Made by a program: the position numbers and the translations under genes. A stretch of 64,000 nt of DNA from Voacanga thouarsii (taxonomy: Eukaryota > Streptophyta > Magnoliopsida > Gentianales > Apocynaceae): positions 2,294,001 to 2,358,000 of the forward strand of contig JANUWF010002061.1 in assembly GCA_026120185.1 (NCBI GenBank), in the 5' to 3' direction. Positions within the stretch are counted from its first letter, which is position 1. The number at the start of each line of letters is the position of its first letter. Of the stretch, positions 13,622 through 25,922 are shown piece by piece. The notes under the pieces were generated by a model that made no database searches, was not told the origin of the DNA, and was given only the letters and a program-made list of their open reading frames with translations.

Positions 13622-13629
13622 TATATATA
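13622..13629 (+). promoter_or_regulatory. TATA box of the COMT-like gene
   Basis: TATATATA, about 140 bases before the ATG at 13768. This would place transcription start near 13655 and give a 5' leader of about 110 bases. Confidence 0.55.
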
Positions 13630-13767
13630 GTCCCTCCGTGGAACGCAGGTTCTCGAAGCCTTTGCAACGTTCTGACTTTTCTCGCTATATCCCCTCACAT
13701 TTCATAGTTCTCAAGAGAAAACATTTCTCAAGAAAGAGGTTCTGCAAATCCGGAGCAGAGAAATCCG

Positions 13768-16146
13768 ATGGCAGGAGAAGAGGAAGCTTGCTTATTAGCT
13801 ATGCGGCTAGGTAGTGCATCAGTGCTGCCTATGGTCCTTAAATCAGCCATTGAACTTGACCTATTGGAGCTTATTAAGAAGGCCGGACCCGGTGCCTATG
13901 TCTCTCCATCGGAACTGGCTGCTCAACTCCCCACGCAGAACCCAGATGCACCGGTCATGCTCGACAGAATTCTGCGCCTCCTTGCCAGCTACTCCATCCT
14001 CAATTGTACTCTCAAGAATCTTCCCGGCGGTGGTGTTGAGAGGCTTTATGCTCTGGCACCCGTCTGCGAGTTCTTGACCAAGAACGATGATGGTGTGTCC
14101 ATGGCCGCTCTATTGCTTATGAATCAAGACAAGGTCCTCATGGAAAGCTGGTAAGCCAATCATTCTTCATTCTTTAAGTAGTACTCTAGTCATGGCAGCC
14201 CACTACCAGTTTCAGTATTCGTGCCTGTTTCGAGATCTGATTCTTTCGTCATACTCCATTAGATTACTTTTCCAACATAAGGAGTTCGAAGCTTATACGC
14301 AATTTGTAAATATCATACAACAAGATAAGCCGTAGAGGTTTAACACTCCCTCCCCCACCCAATCACCCAGAAGCCCTGCTTGGGCTAAGTGGTAACTCAG
14401 TGGACCCTGGTCAATACCCTTCAAACAAGGAAGAGAGAGGGAGTGGTGCCATTTTCTTCAACAATACAAGCACGTTGATCTATTAATCAAATAAAAGTAG
14501 ACATATTATTCAAGGAGAGGAGTTTAATTAGTTAAAACTTAAAAGTAGAAAAATTCAAGGAGAGCCGGGTAATGTTCACCCTTTCAAAATTTTTAGAAGC
14601 TAGTTTTTTTATATTATTTTTTTTTTTGAAAATTTTTGTGTGAATTTTACTTTTAAACCCTTCAAAATTTTTTAAAAATATGTATCTTTATTATGTGTTT
14701 TTTTTTCCCTTATAACTTTACTTCCTAAAATATAGTAATATTCTGGTTTCAACCTGGTACAATAGATTTTAAATTAATTTTATATTTCTTTTTGCATAAT
14801 TTATTAATAAGGAAATGTAAATTAATTTTATCCAATTAATAACATTTTTACCCATTAAATTGATACTTTACGACAAAAACAAAATGAATTGTGGGTGAAG
14901 ACCACTTACATGAATCTTATCGACGAGCCATCGGACCATCAATCCGCCCATATTAAAATAAAAATTAGGGGGCATTATTCTTTTTTTTTTTGGGTATCTA
15001 ATTATCACTTATTAAGATGAATTAGGGGTAAAAAAAAAAAAAAAACGTAAAGAGTATTGCACAAGTTCCCCACCTAACCCTTAATAGTGAAAAGGCAAAG
15101 ACATTCCTGTACTTCTAAAGTCCACAATGATTTCATAGGCTGGCAAATTGTCAATAAAACACCAAGTAGATCTCTTTTTTGGGCGTGGGTTTGTTGAAGG
15201 AGAAAGGGACCCATGGGCTAGCGTGGTGTGTGGGGGAAGCCTAGACCCTGGATTTTTTTTTTTTTTTTTGGTTCCGTTTAATATAAGAGGGTTTAATTTT
15301 ATTTCCCATAAAAGAGTAATAAAGCGTTATTAAAATGAATTTTAATGAAAATATCTCTTTATAATTATTTTATTACACAGGTACCACTTAAAGGATGCTG
15401 TTCTTGATGGAGGAATTCCTTTCAACAAGGCCTATGGAATGACTGCATTTGAGTACCATGGCACTGATCCAAGATTCAACAAGGTTTTCAACCAAGGAAT
15501 GTCTAATCACTCAACCATCATCATGAAGAAGATTCTGGATATATACAAGGGGTTCGAAGGACTCAAAACTGTGGTTGATGTTGGCGGTGGAACCGGGGCT
15601 ACACTTAGTATGATCGTCTCAAAATATCCAAAAATCAAGGGCATCAACTTCGATTTGCCCCACGTTATCGAGGACGCCACATCTTATCCAGGCGTAGAGC
15701 ATGTTGGTGGAGACATGTTTGTCAGTGTCCCCAAAGGAGATGCCATTTTTATGAAGGTGCAGTGCAGTTGCTTTTCAATTTGTGTTCATTTCTTGGGTGC
15801 TCTAATCTCTGGTTTTTGTTATTTCTAATATGTAAATGCATTCTTGCAGTGGATTTGTCATGACTGGAGCGATGAACACTGCCTGAAATTCTTGAAAAAT
15901 TGCTACCAAGCACTTCCGGAAAATGGGAAGGTGATTCTTGCTGAATGTATTCTTCCTGAAGCCCCCGATGCAAGTCTTGCAACTCAAAATGTAGTCCATG
16001 TTGATGTTATCATGTTAGCACATAACCCGGGAGGGAAAGAGAGGACTGAAAAAGAATTTGAGGCTCTGGCAAAGGGGGCAGGATTCAAAGGCTTCAGCAA
16101 GATATGCTGTGCTCACAACAGTTGGATTATGGAACTGCTTAAATGA
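13768..16146 (+). CDS. Caffeic acid 3-O-methyltransferase-like (COMT family)
   Basis: Three exons: 13768-14150, 15381-15756 and 15850-16146, all GT-AG, summing to 1056 bases and 351 residues. The family uses S-adenosylmethionine to methylate the 3/5-hydroxyl of phenylpropanoids (lignin and related compounds) in the cytosol. The N-terminal dimerisation helices are followed by the substrate stretch [12 protein letters not shown] (137-148), the SAM glycine loop VVDVGGGTG (about 192-200), catalytic ICHDW with His257 and Asp258, Glu285, and Glu317 in [13 protein letters not shown]. These match the alfalfa COMT His269/Glu297/Glu329 with a constant offset of 12. The protein is about 12 residues short at the N-terminus, and its C-terminal end ([13 protein letters not shown]) differs from canonical COMT. 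A paralogue with another phenolic substrate is therefore possible. No break seen. Confidence 0.93.
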
Positions 16147-16164
16147 GTTTCAGTCCCTTGTTTG

Positions 16165-17367
16165 ATTGATACATATCGTACACCTGGTACTTTTGGTTTT
16201 TTGACGTACTTCTGGATTTTTGAGGTACTTCTGAATTGATACATATCCCTTTATACTTCGTCGCGTTGTACTCATGTATTGATCCCACAAAGAGTAACAA
16301 AGCAAATAAAAGTAACCGTTTACTGGTATGCCTTTCTCTTCCCCTTTTGAGAATTGTGTTGGAGCATCGTTTTTAGCTTTTTCCGATTCAGTGGCCAAAA
16401 ACGTGCAACATGTATAGTTTAGTGCATATTCAAAGTGGATTAGGTGAGGGTTCATCTCATCCAATACTAGTGGACCGTGGACCCTCTCATGATAAAATCT
16501 GCAGCTTCTGAAAATTTTATAGTGGCCACAGTTGTATAGGACTATAATTCCATGATAAGAAGTCGAATCGAAGCAAAGAATTTAAAGAACCCATAGCTCA
16601 CGTTGGTTACTAAGCATTGTGGCTAAAGACATGGATAGATCTGTATGCCCAATTGAAAGATGTAATTCCTGGTACAGATAAGACGGGCCTTTCCTACTCT
16701 GTTGGCAAGGGCTTTGCAGTTGGAATTCAGGTTTGAATTCATGTGCTTAACTTTAATTTGGGCAACTTGCAAGACAGATTATCAGACATGCGAGGGCCAA
16801 GAAAGCCCAAGGCAAGACAGGCATATATAGGAACCACTGATCGACCATAAATTACAGGAATTATTACAGGAATAAAAGGGGAACATTGTTTTCAACAAAA
16901 TACAAAAGTAATGATTGCCATCTTCCTCAGATCAACTCGAAAGGAAACAAGTTCTTAAATCTTAGTGATAAGACTGATAGAGAAAAATTAGATCAGAACA
17001 TATAAAATATAAGCAAAAATAAAATGAATTTGTCTCTAATAAGGACTCTAATGAGTTGAAACTAATCAATTGATTAAAGATGGTATATTTTCTATTTGTT
17101 TTGTTTATATTTCTCGTTGAACTTTCAAGTTAAGTTACAAGCAAGAGTTTGCACGATCCCTATCTTTACGATATTCATTCAAATTAATTAATAGTAGAAT
17201 TTTTTAGGTTTCTCACTTAGAAAGAGAATTTTAATACCTCGAATTCTAATACTAGCCGGAAAAGAGGGAGAGAGAGAGATAAATGCCTGAGAGTTTAGGA
17301 TGACTTATGATATCATTTTAAAAGACTTTTAAAAATTTATAGCTGGTATCTTAGATAAACTCTTAAA
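16165..17367. other. 3' flank and intergenic
   Basis: Follows the COMT-like stop codon. No gene recognised; the minus-strand ORF at 16150-16464 has no family likeness and overlaps the probable 3' UTR. Confidence 0.35.
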
Positions 17368-17369
17368 TA

Positions 17370-17729
17370 TTTTCTCCATCACAAATTATCTATCCTATTT
17401 AATCGATTATGTGGGTATTAAAATAAATAAATTGTTTAGTTAATTAAACATTTACTTCCATTTCTACCTTTAAAATTTAATGTATTTTCTCTCTATTTAT
17501 TAAGAAATACTCAAATTTCAAAATTTTGATGAATTGCAAATTGTTTTTCTCTCCTATTATTTAAGTGAGATAAGCTTGTTAGGAAAGAAATTATTTAAAA
17601 TATTTTAAAAAATAGAGTGTTATTAAATAGTGGCAAATTTGGTAATTTAAATCTTAATTCCTAACGAGACAAATAATTTATGACAAAAATTAAGTTAGAA
17701 ATATAACAGATAATTTGAGACGGAGGGAA
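17370..17729. mobile_element. Stowaway-like MITE, 360-bp family
   Basis: Begins TTTTCTCCATCACAAATTAT and ends CAGATAATTTGAGACGGAGG plus GAA, inverse copies of each other. It is flanked by TA on both sides. The same ends and length recur at 29822-30179, so this is a family. Confidence 0.65.
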
Positions 17730-17739
17730 TATTATGTTG

Positions 17740-18998
17740 TTTGAAATCAGATTTCAAATTAGATTTAGATTCTATTTGTAAATCAGAATCTCAATCAAAC
17801 AAGTATTCTACTTTAACTTTAAAATCACTTTTTTATTCATCTTAATTCGGTTCTAAACCAAATTTAATTAATTGGACAGCCCAAACTAATGTTGTTCAAT
17901 TAATCAAAATGCCTAAACCAAACTGAAAATACTTTTACAAGTCCAATTTAAATTGATCTTAGAGGAGAGCCCAATGGGTACTTGTAATATTAGTCGTGAC
18001 AACTTTTTATCAAAAATAATGAGCTATGTCTAACAACACATTATTATTACCAAATTACAGGTAAATAGTGATTCGATATAATCCCTATAGTGATCACGTA
18101 ATTAATTCCTTTGTCCTTGATATTTGAATTAAACACAAGTCATTAAACGCATCACACTTGCATTATTCAATATATATATATTTTTTTATTCTTAAGTGGA
18201 CTAATCAAAATAACATCAGTATCTTCATATTAGTTCATTTGTTTATGGCTATAGAAATTAGTCTCACTAAATTAAAGGGCCCAAGATAGCATTTACAAAT
18301 CATTTCTTGATCACACTCATATTTCACATAATCCATAATGTTGTGAGAATTTTAGTATAGAAAATATTAATTCTAATTCTACAAATATTCAAGATTTTAA
18401 CCTTATAAAATGTTGACTCCTAAAACTATACACCAAAATCATAATTGAGCAAGTGCACTAATCGCATAGCATAATATAAGATATTAATAAGTATCGTCTT
18501 CAAGAAGTAGACACAATCAATCACCATCATTCTATTATTGTCTAGCTTATCAAATATAATAGATAAGAAAATATAACTACTTATATAAATCACAATTCAC
18601 CACACAAGAGTGACAATGAGGACACTAAGAAGTAAGATAAGGAGAAAATAAATGCATTTAGACTAAAAAAAAAACTCAAGAAAATACTAAATATTGAATA
18701 GTTCAGCAATCAATTAACTACCAAACTAGTGCCATGAATGGTTCAATTATGAAGTTCACTCTCTTTCGAGTTATGAAATTGTTATATCTTAACCAACTAA
18801 TAGATATCTCTACTTTATTGGATTAACCAAAAGATACATTAAAATCAATCTCAACACAAGAAATAAATATCTTTATCACTAGGCAATATTAATACATGGA
18901 AGAAATAATTATTGCTATCTCTAGGCAATATTAATCTTTTTTTTATTACTAAGTTCTTATTCTCCAACTTTTCTCTCAAGTTAATTGGTGAATAATAC
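17740..18998. other. Intergenic, AT-rich
   Basis: No gene seen. It ends at the target duplication of the copia element. Confidence 0.35.
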
Positions 18999-19003
18999 AT
19001 ATG

Positions 19004-19297
19004 TGTTATGAAATATGAAAGGTTAAGTGGTTGTTCATTTGCTTAACAATAGTATATGACTGTTTGTATACTGTGACTATTCGTTTACTATAACTATTTA
19101 TTTTTTAAGGTTATTTTCTTAACCTTTCAGATTTTGTAACCTCTCAGATTCTATATCAAAACTTCTATAAATATGGGTCATATGTAAACAAACGAACAAT
19201 CAATGAAATCGTATCTAAACGATTCTCTCTCTTCTCTCTAGTATCTTTACTTTACTTTTTATATTTACTAATTCTATTCTGAATCAAATTCACAATA
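19004..19297 (+). repeat. 5' LTR of copia element 1
   Basis: Starts TGTTATGAAATATGAAAGG and ends CACAATA, where the expected terminal CA has become TA. A TATA-like CTATAAATATGG lies about 130 bases before the end. Confidence 0.9.
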
Positions 19298-19299
19298 CG

Positions 19300-19312
19300 T
19301 TATCAGCACGAG
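19300..19312 (+). other. Primer-binding site of copia element 1
   Basis: TTATCAGCACGAG, two bases after the 5' LTR. The same word occurs in the same position, on the minus strand, in element 2. Confidence 0.6.
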
Positions 19313-19403
19313 ACTCTACCGAAGGTGTTTTACTGAAGGTTATCATCACGGGTTATAACAAAAGATGAAGGTAGGTACTTTTCCTATTTACTTTTGTATT
19401 CAC

Positions 19404-20402
19404 ATGGCAAATCTCACCAAACTTGAGTTTGCAGCTCTGGATATTACTGGAAAAAACTATTTATCTTGGACACTAAATGCTAAAATGCATTTAGCTGCAA
19501 TAGGTCTAGCAGATACCATTGTAGAAGGAAGTCCATTATCATTACAAAATGATGCTAAAGCTATGATTCTTCTCCGCCATCATTTTCATGATGACTTAAA
19601 GGTTGAATACCTTACCGTGAAAAATCCACTTATTTTGTGGACTAATTTAAAAGAAATGTTTGATCACCAGAAGATGGTCGTCCTTCCAAAGGCACGGTAT
19701 AACTGAATTCACTTGCGATTATAAGATTTTAAATCCGTTAGTGAGTATAATTCTGCTATTTTTAAAATTAGCTCACAGCTAAAATTGTGTGGAGAAAATA
19801 TTACTGATGATGATATGTTAGAAAAAAATTTATCTACTTTTCATGCTTCGAATGTGCTCCTGCAGTAGTAATATCGAGAAAAGGGATTCAAAAAGTATGC
19901 AGAATTAATATCTTGTCTTCTTGTAGCTGAGCAAAATAATGATCTATTAATAAAAAATCATGAAGCTCGACCAACAGGTTTTACTCCATTCCCAGAAGTG
20001 AATGATGTTGGAACTCGTAATTTTGGCCCTAGAAGAGGTCGTAGTCGTAGTCGTGGTCGTGGTCGTGATAAAAATATTCATTATGATTGTAACAGTCAAA
20101 ACAAAGTTACGAAAAATAATGACAACCACCAGAAGTGGCAAAAAACTAACGTGAAAGGAAAAGGAAATGATATTGTTCCTAAAAATTATGAAGATAAATG
20201 TTATCGATGTGGCATAAAAGGTCGTTGGTCTCGTACCTGTCGTACTGCAAAACACCTTATTGATCTGTATCAAGTGTCTATTGAGAAGAAAGGCAAAAAT
20301 ATTGAAGTAAATTTTACTCTACAACATTCTTTTCATGATGATGACGATACCAACCTTGACGATGTTGATGTAACTCATTTGGACGTAGCTGATTTCTTTT
20401 AG
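19404..20402 (+). pseudogene. gag remnant of copia element 1
   Basis: From the ATG at 19404 the protein opens with copia gag-like text (KLEFAALDITGKNYLSW). It is closed by a TGA at about 19704. The frame reopens at about 19998 with an Arg/Gly-rich stretch (RRGRSRSRGRGRDK) and a nucleic-acid-binding zinc knuckle CYRCGIKGRWSRTC. In that knuckle the usual His of C-X2-C-X4-H-X4-C is Arg, so metal binding is probably lost. Confidence 0.85.
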
Positions 20403-20430
20403 CATCCTAAAGAAAGAATTAAGCATTTGA

Positions 20431-20484
20431 TTGGTGATGGAAATGTCCAAAAGAATTAGAAGTTTACTTTTAATATATTCCTTT

Positions 20485-20529
<45 letters not shown>

Positions 20530-21730
20530 CATTGTAATAGTAATTAGTGTTTAAAGTTTTTTATTGTTTGAGTATTTAATATTTTGTTATGTTCAGATGG
20601 CTATAATTTCGCTTACTGGATATACAAGTGGCATTGAAGATATATGACTAATTAATAGTGGTACAACACACACCATATTAAAAGATAGAAAATATTTCTC
20701 TTACCTGCAGATGGGAGAAACAAATGTTAATACTATAAGTGGTAGTGTAAAGTTGATTGAAAGCTCCGGAAGAGCTAATATTGTATTACCCGGAGGAATA
20801 AATATTATTATTCCTAAAGTGTTATTTTCTTCCAAATCTCAAATAAATTTATTAAATTTTAAAGATATTCGCCGAAATAGGTATCACATTGAAACAATGG
20901 AAGAAATTAGTTTTGAGTATCTTTATATTACTCAAATAATGTCGGGTAAGAAATCTGTATTAGAAAAGCTACCATCTCTTTCATCTGCCTATATAGCACA
21001 AAAATCCATGCAATTGAAGTGTACCATTCAGTAAATCAGAAGTTTACTGATCCTGCTACATTTATCATTTGGCATGACCGTTTGGGTCATCCAAGAGCTA
21101 TAATGATGCGAAGGATAATTGAAAATATGCATGGTCATCATTTGAAAAGTTAAAGGATTTTGACATCTGATAAATTTTCATGTGCTGCATGTTCTCAAGG
21201 GAAATTGGTTGTTAAACCATCTCCAACAAAAGTGGAGTTTGAGTCTCCAGTATTTCTAGAAAGAATTCATGGTGATATATGTGGACCAATTAATCCACCA
21301 TATGAGCAATTCAAATACTTTATGATTTTAATTGATGCATCGACTCGATAGTCGCATGTTGGTTTATTATCAACCGTAACCTGTGTTCGCGAAGTTACTT
21401 ACCCAAATAATTCACTTAAGAGTACAATTTCCAGATTATCCTATCAAAAGGATCCGTCCAGATAATGTTGGAGAATATTCCTCACAAGCCTTTGATGTTC
21501 ATTGCATGTTAATTGGCATTACTATTGAACATCCAATAGCCCATGTTCATACTCATAATAGTTTAGTTGAATCATTCATTAAACGGTTACAATTAATTAC
21601 TAGATCGTTATTAATGAGAACAAATCTCCCGACAACTGCTTGGGGACATGCTATTTTGCATGCTGCAACACTTATACACATAAGGTCAACAAGTTATCAC
21701 AAATTTTCTCCCTTACAATTGGCTTTTGGT
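20431..21730 (+). repeat. Internal tandem duplication, copy 1 (protease to integrase)
   Basis: Starts TTGGTGATGGAAATGTCC and includes an (AT)n tract, the protease start and most of the integrase. It ends in the integrase sequence PLQLAFG. It is followed head-to-tail by copy 2. The junction shares the microhomology TTGGT. Confidence 0.9.
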
Positions 21731-21733
21731 TGG
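20598..21733 (+). pseudogene. Protease-integrase remnant, first copy
   Basis: The protease active-site text reads INSGTTHTIL, with Asn where copia proteases have the catalytic Asp, directly after an in-frame TGA. Downstream is the GAG-pre-integrase motif WHDRLGHPRAIMMRRII and the integrase core with LERIHGDICGPI and YFMILIDASTR, broken by a stop and a frameshift. The second Asp lies in IRPDNVGEYSSQAF. Confidence 0.85.
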
Positions 21734-21783
21734 TGATGGAAATGTCCAAAAGAATTAGAAGTTTACTTTTAATATATTCCTTT

Positions 21784-21830
<47 letters not shown>

Positions 21831-23030
21831 CATTGTAATAGTAATTAGTGTTTAAAGTTTTTTATTGTTTGAGTATTTAATATTTTGTTATGTTCAGATG
21901 GCTATAATTTCGCTTACTGGATATACAAGTGGCATTGAAGATATATGACTAATTAATAGTGGTACAACACACACCATATTAAAAGATAGAAAATATTTCT
22001 CTTACCTGCAGATGGGAGAAACAAATGTTAATACTATAAGTGGTAGTGTAAAGTTGATTGAAAGCTCCGGAAGAGCTAATATTGTATTACCCGGATGAAT
22101 AAATATTATTATTCCTAAAGTGTTATTTTCTTCCAAATCTCAAATAAATTTATTAAATTTTAAAGATATTCGCCGAAATGGGTATCACATTGAAACAATG
22201 GAAGAAATTGGTTTTGAGTATCTTTATATTACTCAAATAATGTCGGGTAAGAAATCTGTATTAGAAAAGCTACCATCTCTTTCAGCTGCCTATATAGCAC
22301 AAAAATCCATGCAATTGAAGTGTACCATTCAGTAAATCAGAAGTTTACTGATCCTGCTACATTTATCATTTGGCATGACCGTTTGGGTCATCCAAGAGTT
22401 ATAATGATGCGAAGGATAATTGAAAATACGCATGGTCATCATTTGAAAAGTTAAAGGATTTTGACATCTGATAAATTTTCATGTGCTGCATGTTCTCAAG
22501 GGAAATTGGTTGTTAAACCATCTCCAACAAAAGTGGAGTTTGAGTCTCCAGTATTTCTAGAAAGAATTCATGGTGATATATGTGGACCAATTAATCCACC
22601 ATATGAGCAATTCAAATACTTTATGATTTTAATTGATGCATCGACTCGATAGTCGCATGTTGGTTTATTATCAACCGTAACCTGTGTTCGCGAAGTTATT
22701 TACCCAAATAATTCACTTAAGAGTGCAATTTCCAGATTATCCTATCAAAAGGATCCGTCCAGATAATGTTGGAGAATATTCCTCCCAAGCCTTTGATGTT
22801 CATTGCATGTCAATTGGCATTACTATTGAACATCCAATAGCCCATGTTCATACTCATAATGGTCTAGTTGAATCATTCATTAAACGGTTACAATTAATTA
22901 CTAGATCGTTATTAATGAAAATAAATCTCCCGACAACTGCTTGGGGACATGCTATTTTGCATGCTACAACACTTATACATATAAGGTCAATAAGTTATCA
23001 CAAATTTTCTCCCTTACAATTGGCTTTTGG
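21730..23030 (+). repeat. Internal tandem duplication, copy 2 (protease to integrase)
   Basis: Repeats copy 1 at an offset of about 1300 bases. I count about 17 substitutions plus a 2-base difference in the (AT)n tract, roughly 1.3 % divergence. One substitution (GGA to TGA near 22096) adds a stop that copy 1 lacks. After it the element continues into single-copy sequence. Confidence 0.9.
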
Positions 23031-23238
23031 TTTCGAGCCAAATATTACTCATTTAAGAATTTTTGGGTGTGCTGTGTATGTATTGATAGAGCCAAATCAA
23101 CGTACCAAAATAGGTCATCAAAGAAGGTTGGGGATATATGTTGGATATGATTCTCCCTCTATAATCAGATACGTTGAACCATTAACAGGTGATATATTCA
23201 CAACAAGATTTGCTGATTGTCATTTTGATGAAACTTGA
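21899..23238 (+). pseudogene. Protease-integrase remnant, second copy
   Basis: Same order and mostly the same breaks as the first copy, but it runs on through the integrase C-terminal part (FEPNITHLRIFGCAVYV, then RRLGIYVGYDSPSIIRY) to a TGA at about 23236. The Asp-Asp-Glu-type region is split between reading frames. Confidence 0.85.
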
Positions 23239-23298
23239 TTTCCTAAATTAGGGGGAGAATATAAACCATATAAAAAGGAGCTTGCCTGGACAACATCA

Positions 23299-25400
23299 TT
23301 GAATTATTTAGATCCGCGCACAAGTGTAAGCGAACTAGAAGTTCAAAAGATCATTTATTTGCAAAGACTTGCAAATCACATGCCAGATTCTTTTGCTGAC
23401 TCTACAAGGGTAACTAAATCGCATATTCTAGCTATAGATGCTCCTATTCGGATAGAAGTCTCAGCAGGACAAAATACAATTTCTATAGCTACTGAATCAA
23501 AAATACGTCAGAAACGTGGACGACCTATTAGTTCAAAAGATAAAAATCCTCGAAAGAAAAGAGGATTAAATGATCAGAATGATCCAATTGAAGAATTAGG
23601 AAAAAGAGATCAAGTGAAAATTGATGAAAAGGTTCAAATATCTGAAACTAATGAACATAATAGTGAGATGTCCATTAATTATATAACTTCTGGCAAAAGT
23701 TGGAATCGAACAGAAATAACTGTTGATGATATTTTTACATACAACATAGCACTTGAAGTGTTAAAAGATAATGATGATCTTAAACCAACATCAGTTAAAG
23801 AATGTTGTCGTAGAAATGATTGGCTAAAATGGAAAGATGCGATTCAATCGGAGTTAAATTCACTTGCAAAGCGTGAGGTTTTTGGACCTGTAGTCCGAAC
23901 ACCAGAAGATGTAAAACCCATTGATTATAAATGAGTATTTGTGCGAAAGCGAAATGAAAATAATGAAATCGTAAGATATAAAACACGACTTGTGGCATAA
24001 GGTTTTTCTTAAAAATCGGGTATTGATTACGATGAAACATATTCACCTGTAGTGGATGTAATTACACTCTGATACCTTGTGAGTCTAGTAGTACGTGAAA
24101 AAATTGACATGCGTTTAATGAATGTTGTGACTGCTTATTTATATGGGAACCTTGATAATGATATTTATATAAAAATTCCAGAAGGATTTAGTATGCCTGA
24201 AGTATATAATTCTAACCCTCGTGGAAATTATTTCATTCAATTACAAAAGTCATTATATGGCTTAAAACAGTCTGGACGCATGTGTTATAATCGTCTTAGT
24301 GAATATTTATTGAAATCATGATATAAAAATGATCCACTATATCCATGCATTTTTATTAAGAAATCTGGATTTAGTTTTGTGATACTTGCGATATATGTTG
24401 ATGATATTAACCTTATTGGGACTCCAGAAGAACTCCAAAAGGCAAGAAATAGCCTGAAGCAAGAATTTGAAGTCAAGGATCTTCGTAGAACCAAGTTTTG
24501 TCTTAGTTTACAAATTGAGCATCTAGAAGATGGTATTTTTATTCATCAATCAACATATACAACAAAAGTTCTTAAAAGGTTTTACATGGACAAAGCACAT
24601 CCATTAAGTTCTCTAATGGTCGTGAGGTCATTAGATATAAATAAAGATCATTTTCGACATCGGGAAGATAATGAAGAACTATTTGATCCTGAAGTACCCT
24701 ATCTCAATGCAATTGGCGCATTGATGTACCTTACTAATAATACTAGACCTGATATAGCATTTTCTGTGAATTTATTAGCAAGATTCAGTTCTTCCCCAAC
24801 ACATCGACATTGGAATGGGATTAAACATGTCCTAAGATATCTGTAAGGGACAATGGATCTTGGATTATTTTATTCAAATAGAACCAGTCCAATATTGATT
24901 GGATATGTTGATGCTGTTATCTATCCGATCCACATAAAATACGTTCTCAAATTGGTTATTTATTTACATATGGTGGTACTGCTATATTATGGCGCTCTAC
25001 AAAACAATTTATAGCAGCTACTTCTTCTAATCATGCTGAAATTATAGCTATTCATGAGGCAAGTCGAGAATGTGTGTGGTTGAAATCAATGATCTATTAT
25101 ATCCGAGAAAATTGTAAATTACCTTCTGAAAAGGAAATTTCAATACATCTTTATGAAGATAATGCAGCTTATATAACTCAATTAAGAGGTGGATATATTA
25201 AAGGAGATATGACCAAACATATTTCACCAAAATTTTTCTTTACTCACGAACTCCAGAAGAGAGGTGAAATTGATGTGCAACAGATTTGATCATGTAATAA
25301 TCTGACAGATTTACTCACTAAGGCATTGCCGACTGCTTCATTTGAAAAATTAGTACATAAAATTGGAATGCGTCGGTTGAAAGACATAAAGTCATCTTGA
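23299..25400 (+). pseudogene. Reverse transcriptase-RNase H remnant of copia element 1
   Basis: Contains the linker (RKKRGL), the RT start (WKDAIQSELNSLAKREVF), YDETYSPVVD, the LYGLKQSGR motif, the catalytic YVDDINLIG and the RNase H tail (LYEDNAAYITQ, then ISPKFFFTHELQKRGEIDV). Stops at about 23935, 23998, 24070, 24319 and 24843 and a frameshift near 24915 break it, so no enzyme can be made. Confidence 0.88.
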
Positions 25401-25626
25401 AGATGTTATTAAGAGGGGGAGTATGTATACTGTACTCTTTTTCCCTAACTAAGATTTTTTCCTACTGGGTTTTTTCTTAGTCAGGTTTTTAATGAAGCAG
25501 TATTCCCTCCAGAACGAAAAGTGTACTCTTTTCATTCATTAGGTTTTTATCTCACAGGATTTTTCCTATGAAGGTTTTTAATGAGGCATTTTTCGAAATG
25601 GCTGAAAATGAACATCCAAGGGGGAG

Positions 25627-25922
25627 TGTTATGAAATATGAAAGGTTAAGTGGCTATTCATTTACCTAACAATAGTATGTGACTGTTCGTATACTGTGAT
25701 TGTTCGTTTACGGTGACTCTTCATTTTTTTTAAAGTTATTTTCTTAACCTTTCAGATTATATAACCTCTCAGATTTTATATCAAAATTTCTATAAATATG
25801 GGTCATATGTAAACAAACGAACAATTAATGAAATCGTATCTAAACGATTCTCTCTCTTCTCTCTAGTATCTTTACTTTACTTTTTATATTTACTGATTCT
25901 ATTCTAAATTAAACTTACAACA
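25627..25922 (+). repeat. 3' LTR of copia element 1
   Basis: Starts TGTTATGAAATATGAAAGG directly after AAGGGGGAG and ends TTACAACA; followed by the target duplication ATATG. Confidence 0.9.

Larger units (their letters stand above)
19004..25922 (+). mobile_element. Decayed Ty1/copia LTR retrotransposon (element 1)
   Basis: Both LTRs are present and the whole is flanked by the 5-bp direct repeat ATATG (18999-19003 and 25923-25927). The domain order is gag, protease, integrase, reverse transcriptase, RNase H, the copia order. A primer-binding segment TTATCAGCACGAG follows the 5' LTR and a purine tract AAGGGGGAG precedes the 3' LTR. By eye the LTRs differ at roughly 25 of 295 positions, so the insertion is old. 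Every reading frame carries stops or frameshifts, so it is non-autonomous. A 1.3-kb segment is tandemly duplicated inside it. Confidence 0.93.

Noticed and set aside
14370..14450. SINE-like text in COMT intron 1 (GGGCTAAGTGGTAACTC)
   Set aside because: A-box-like only; no good B box, tail or target duplication seen.
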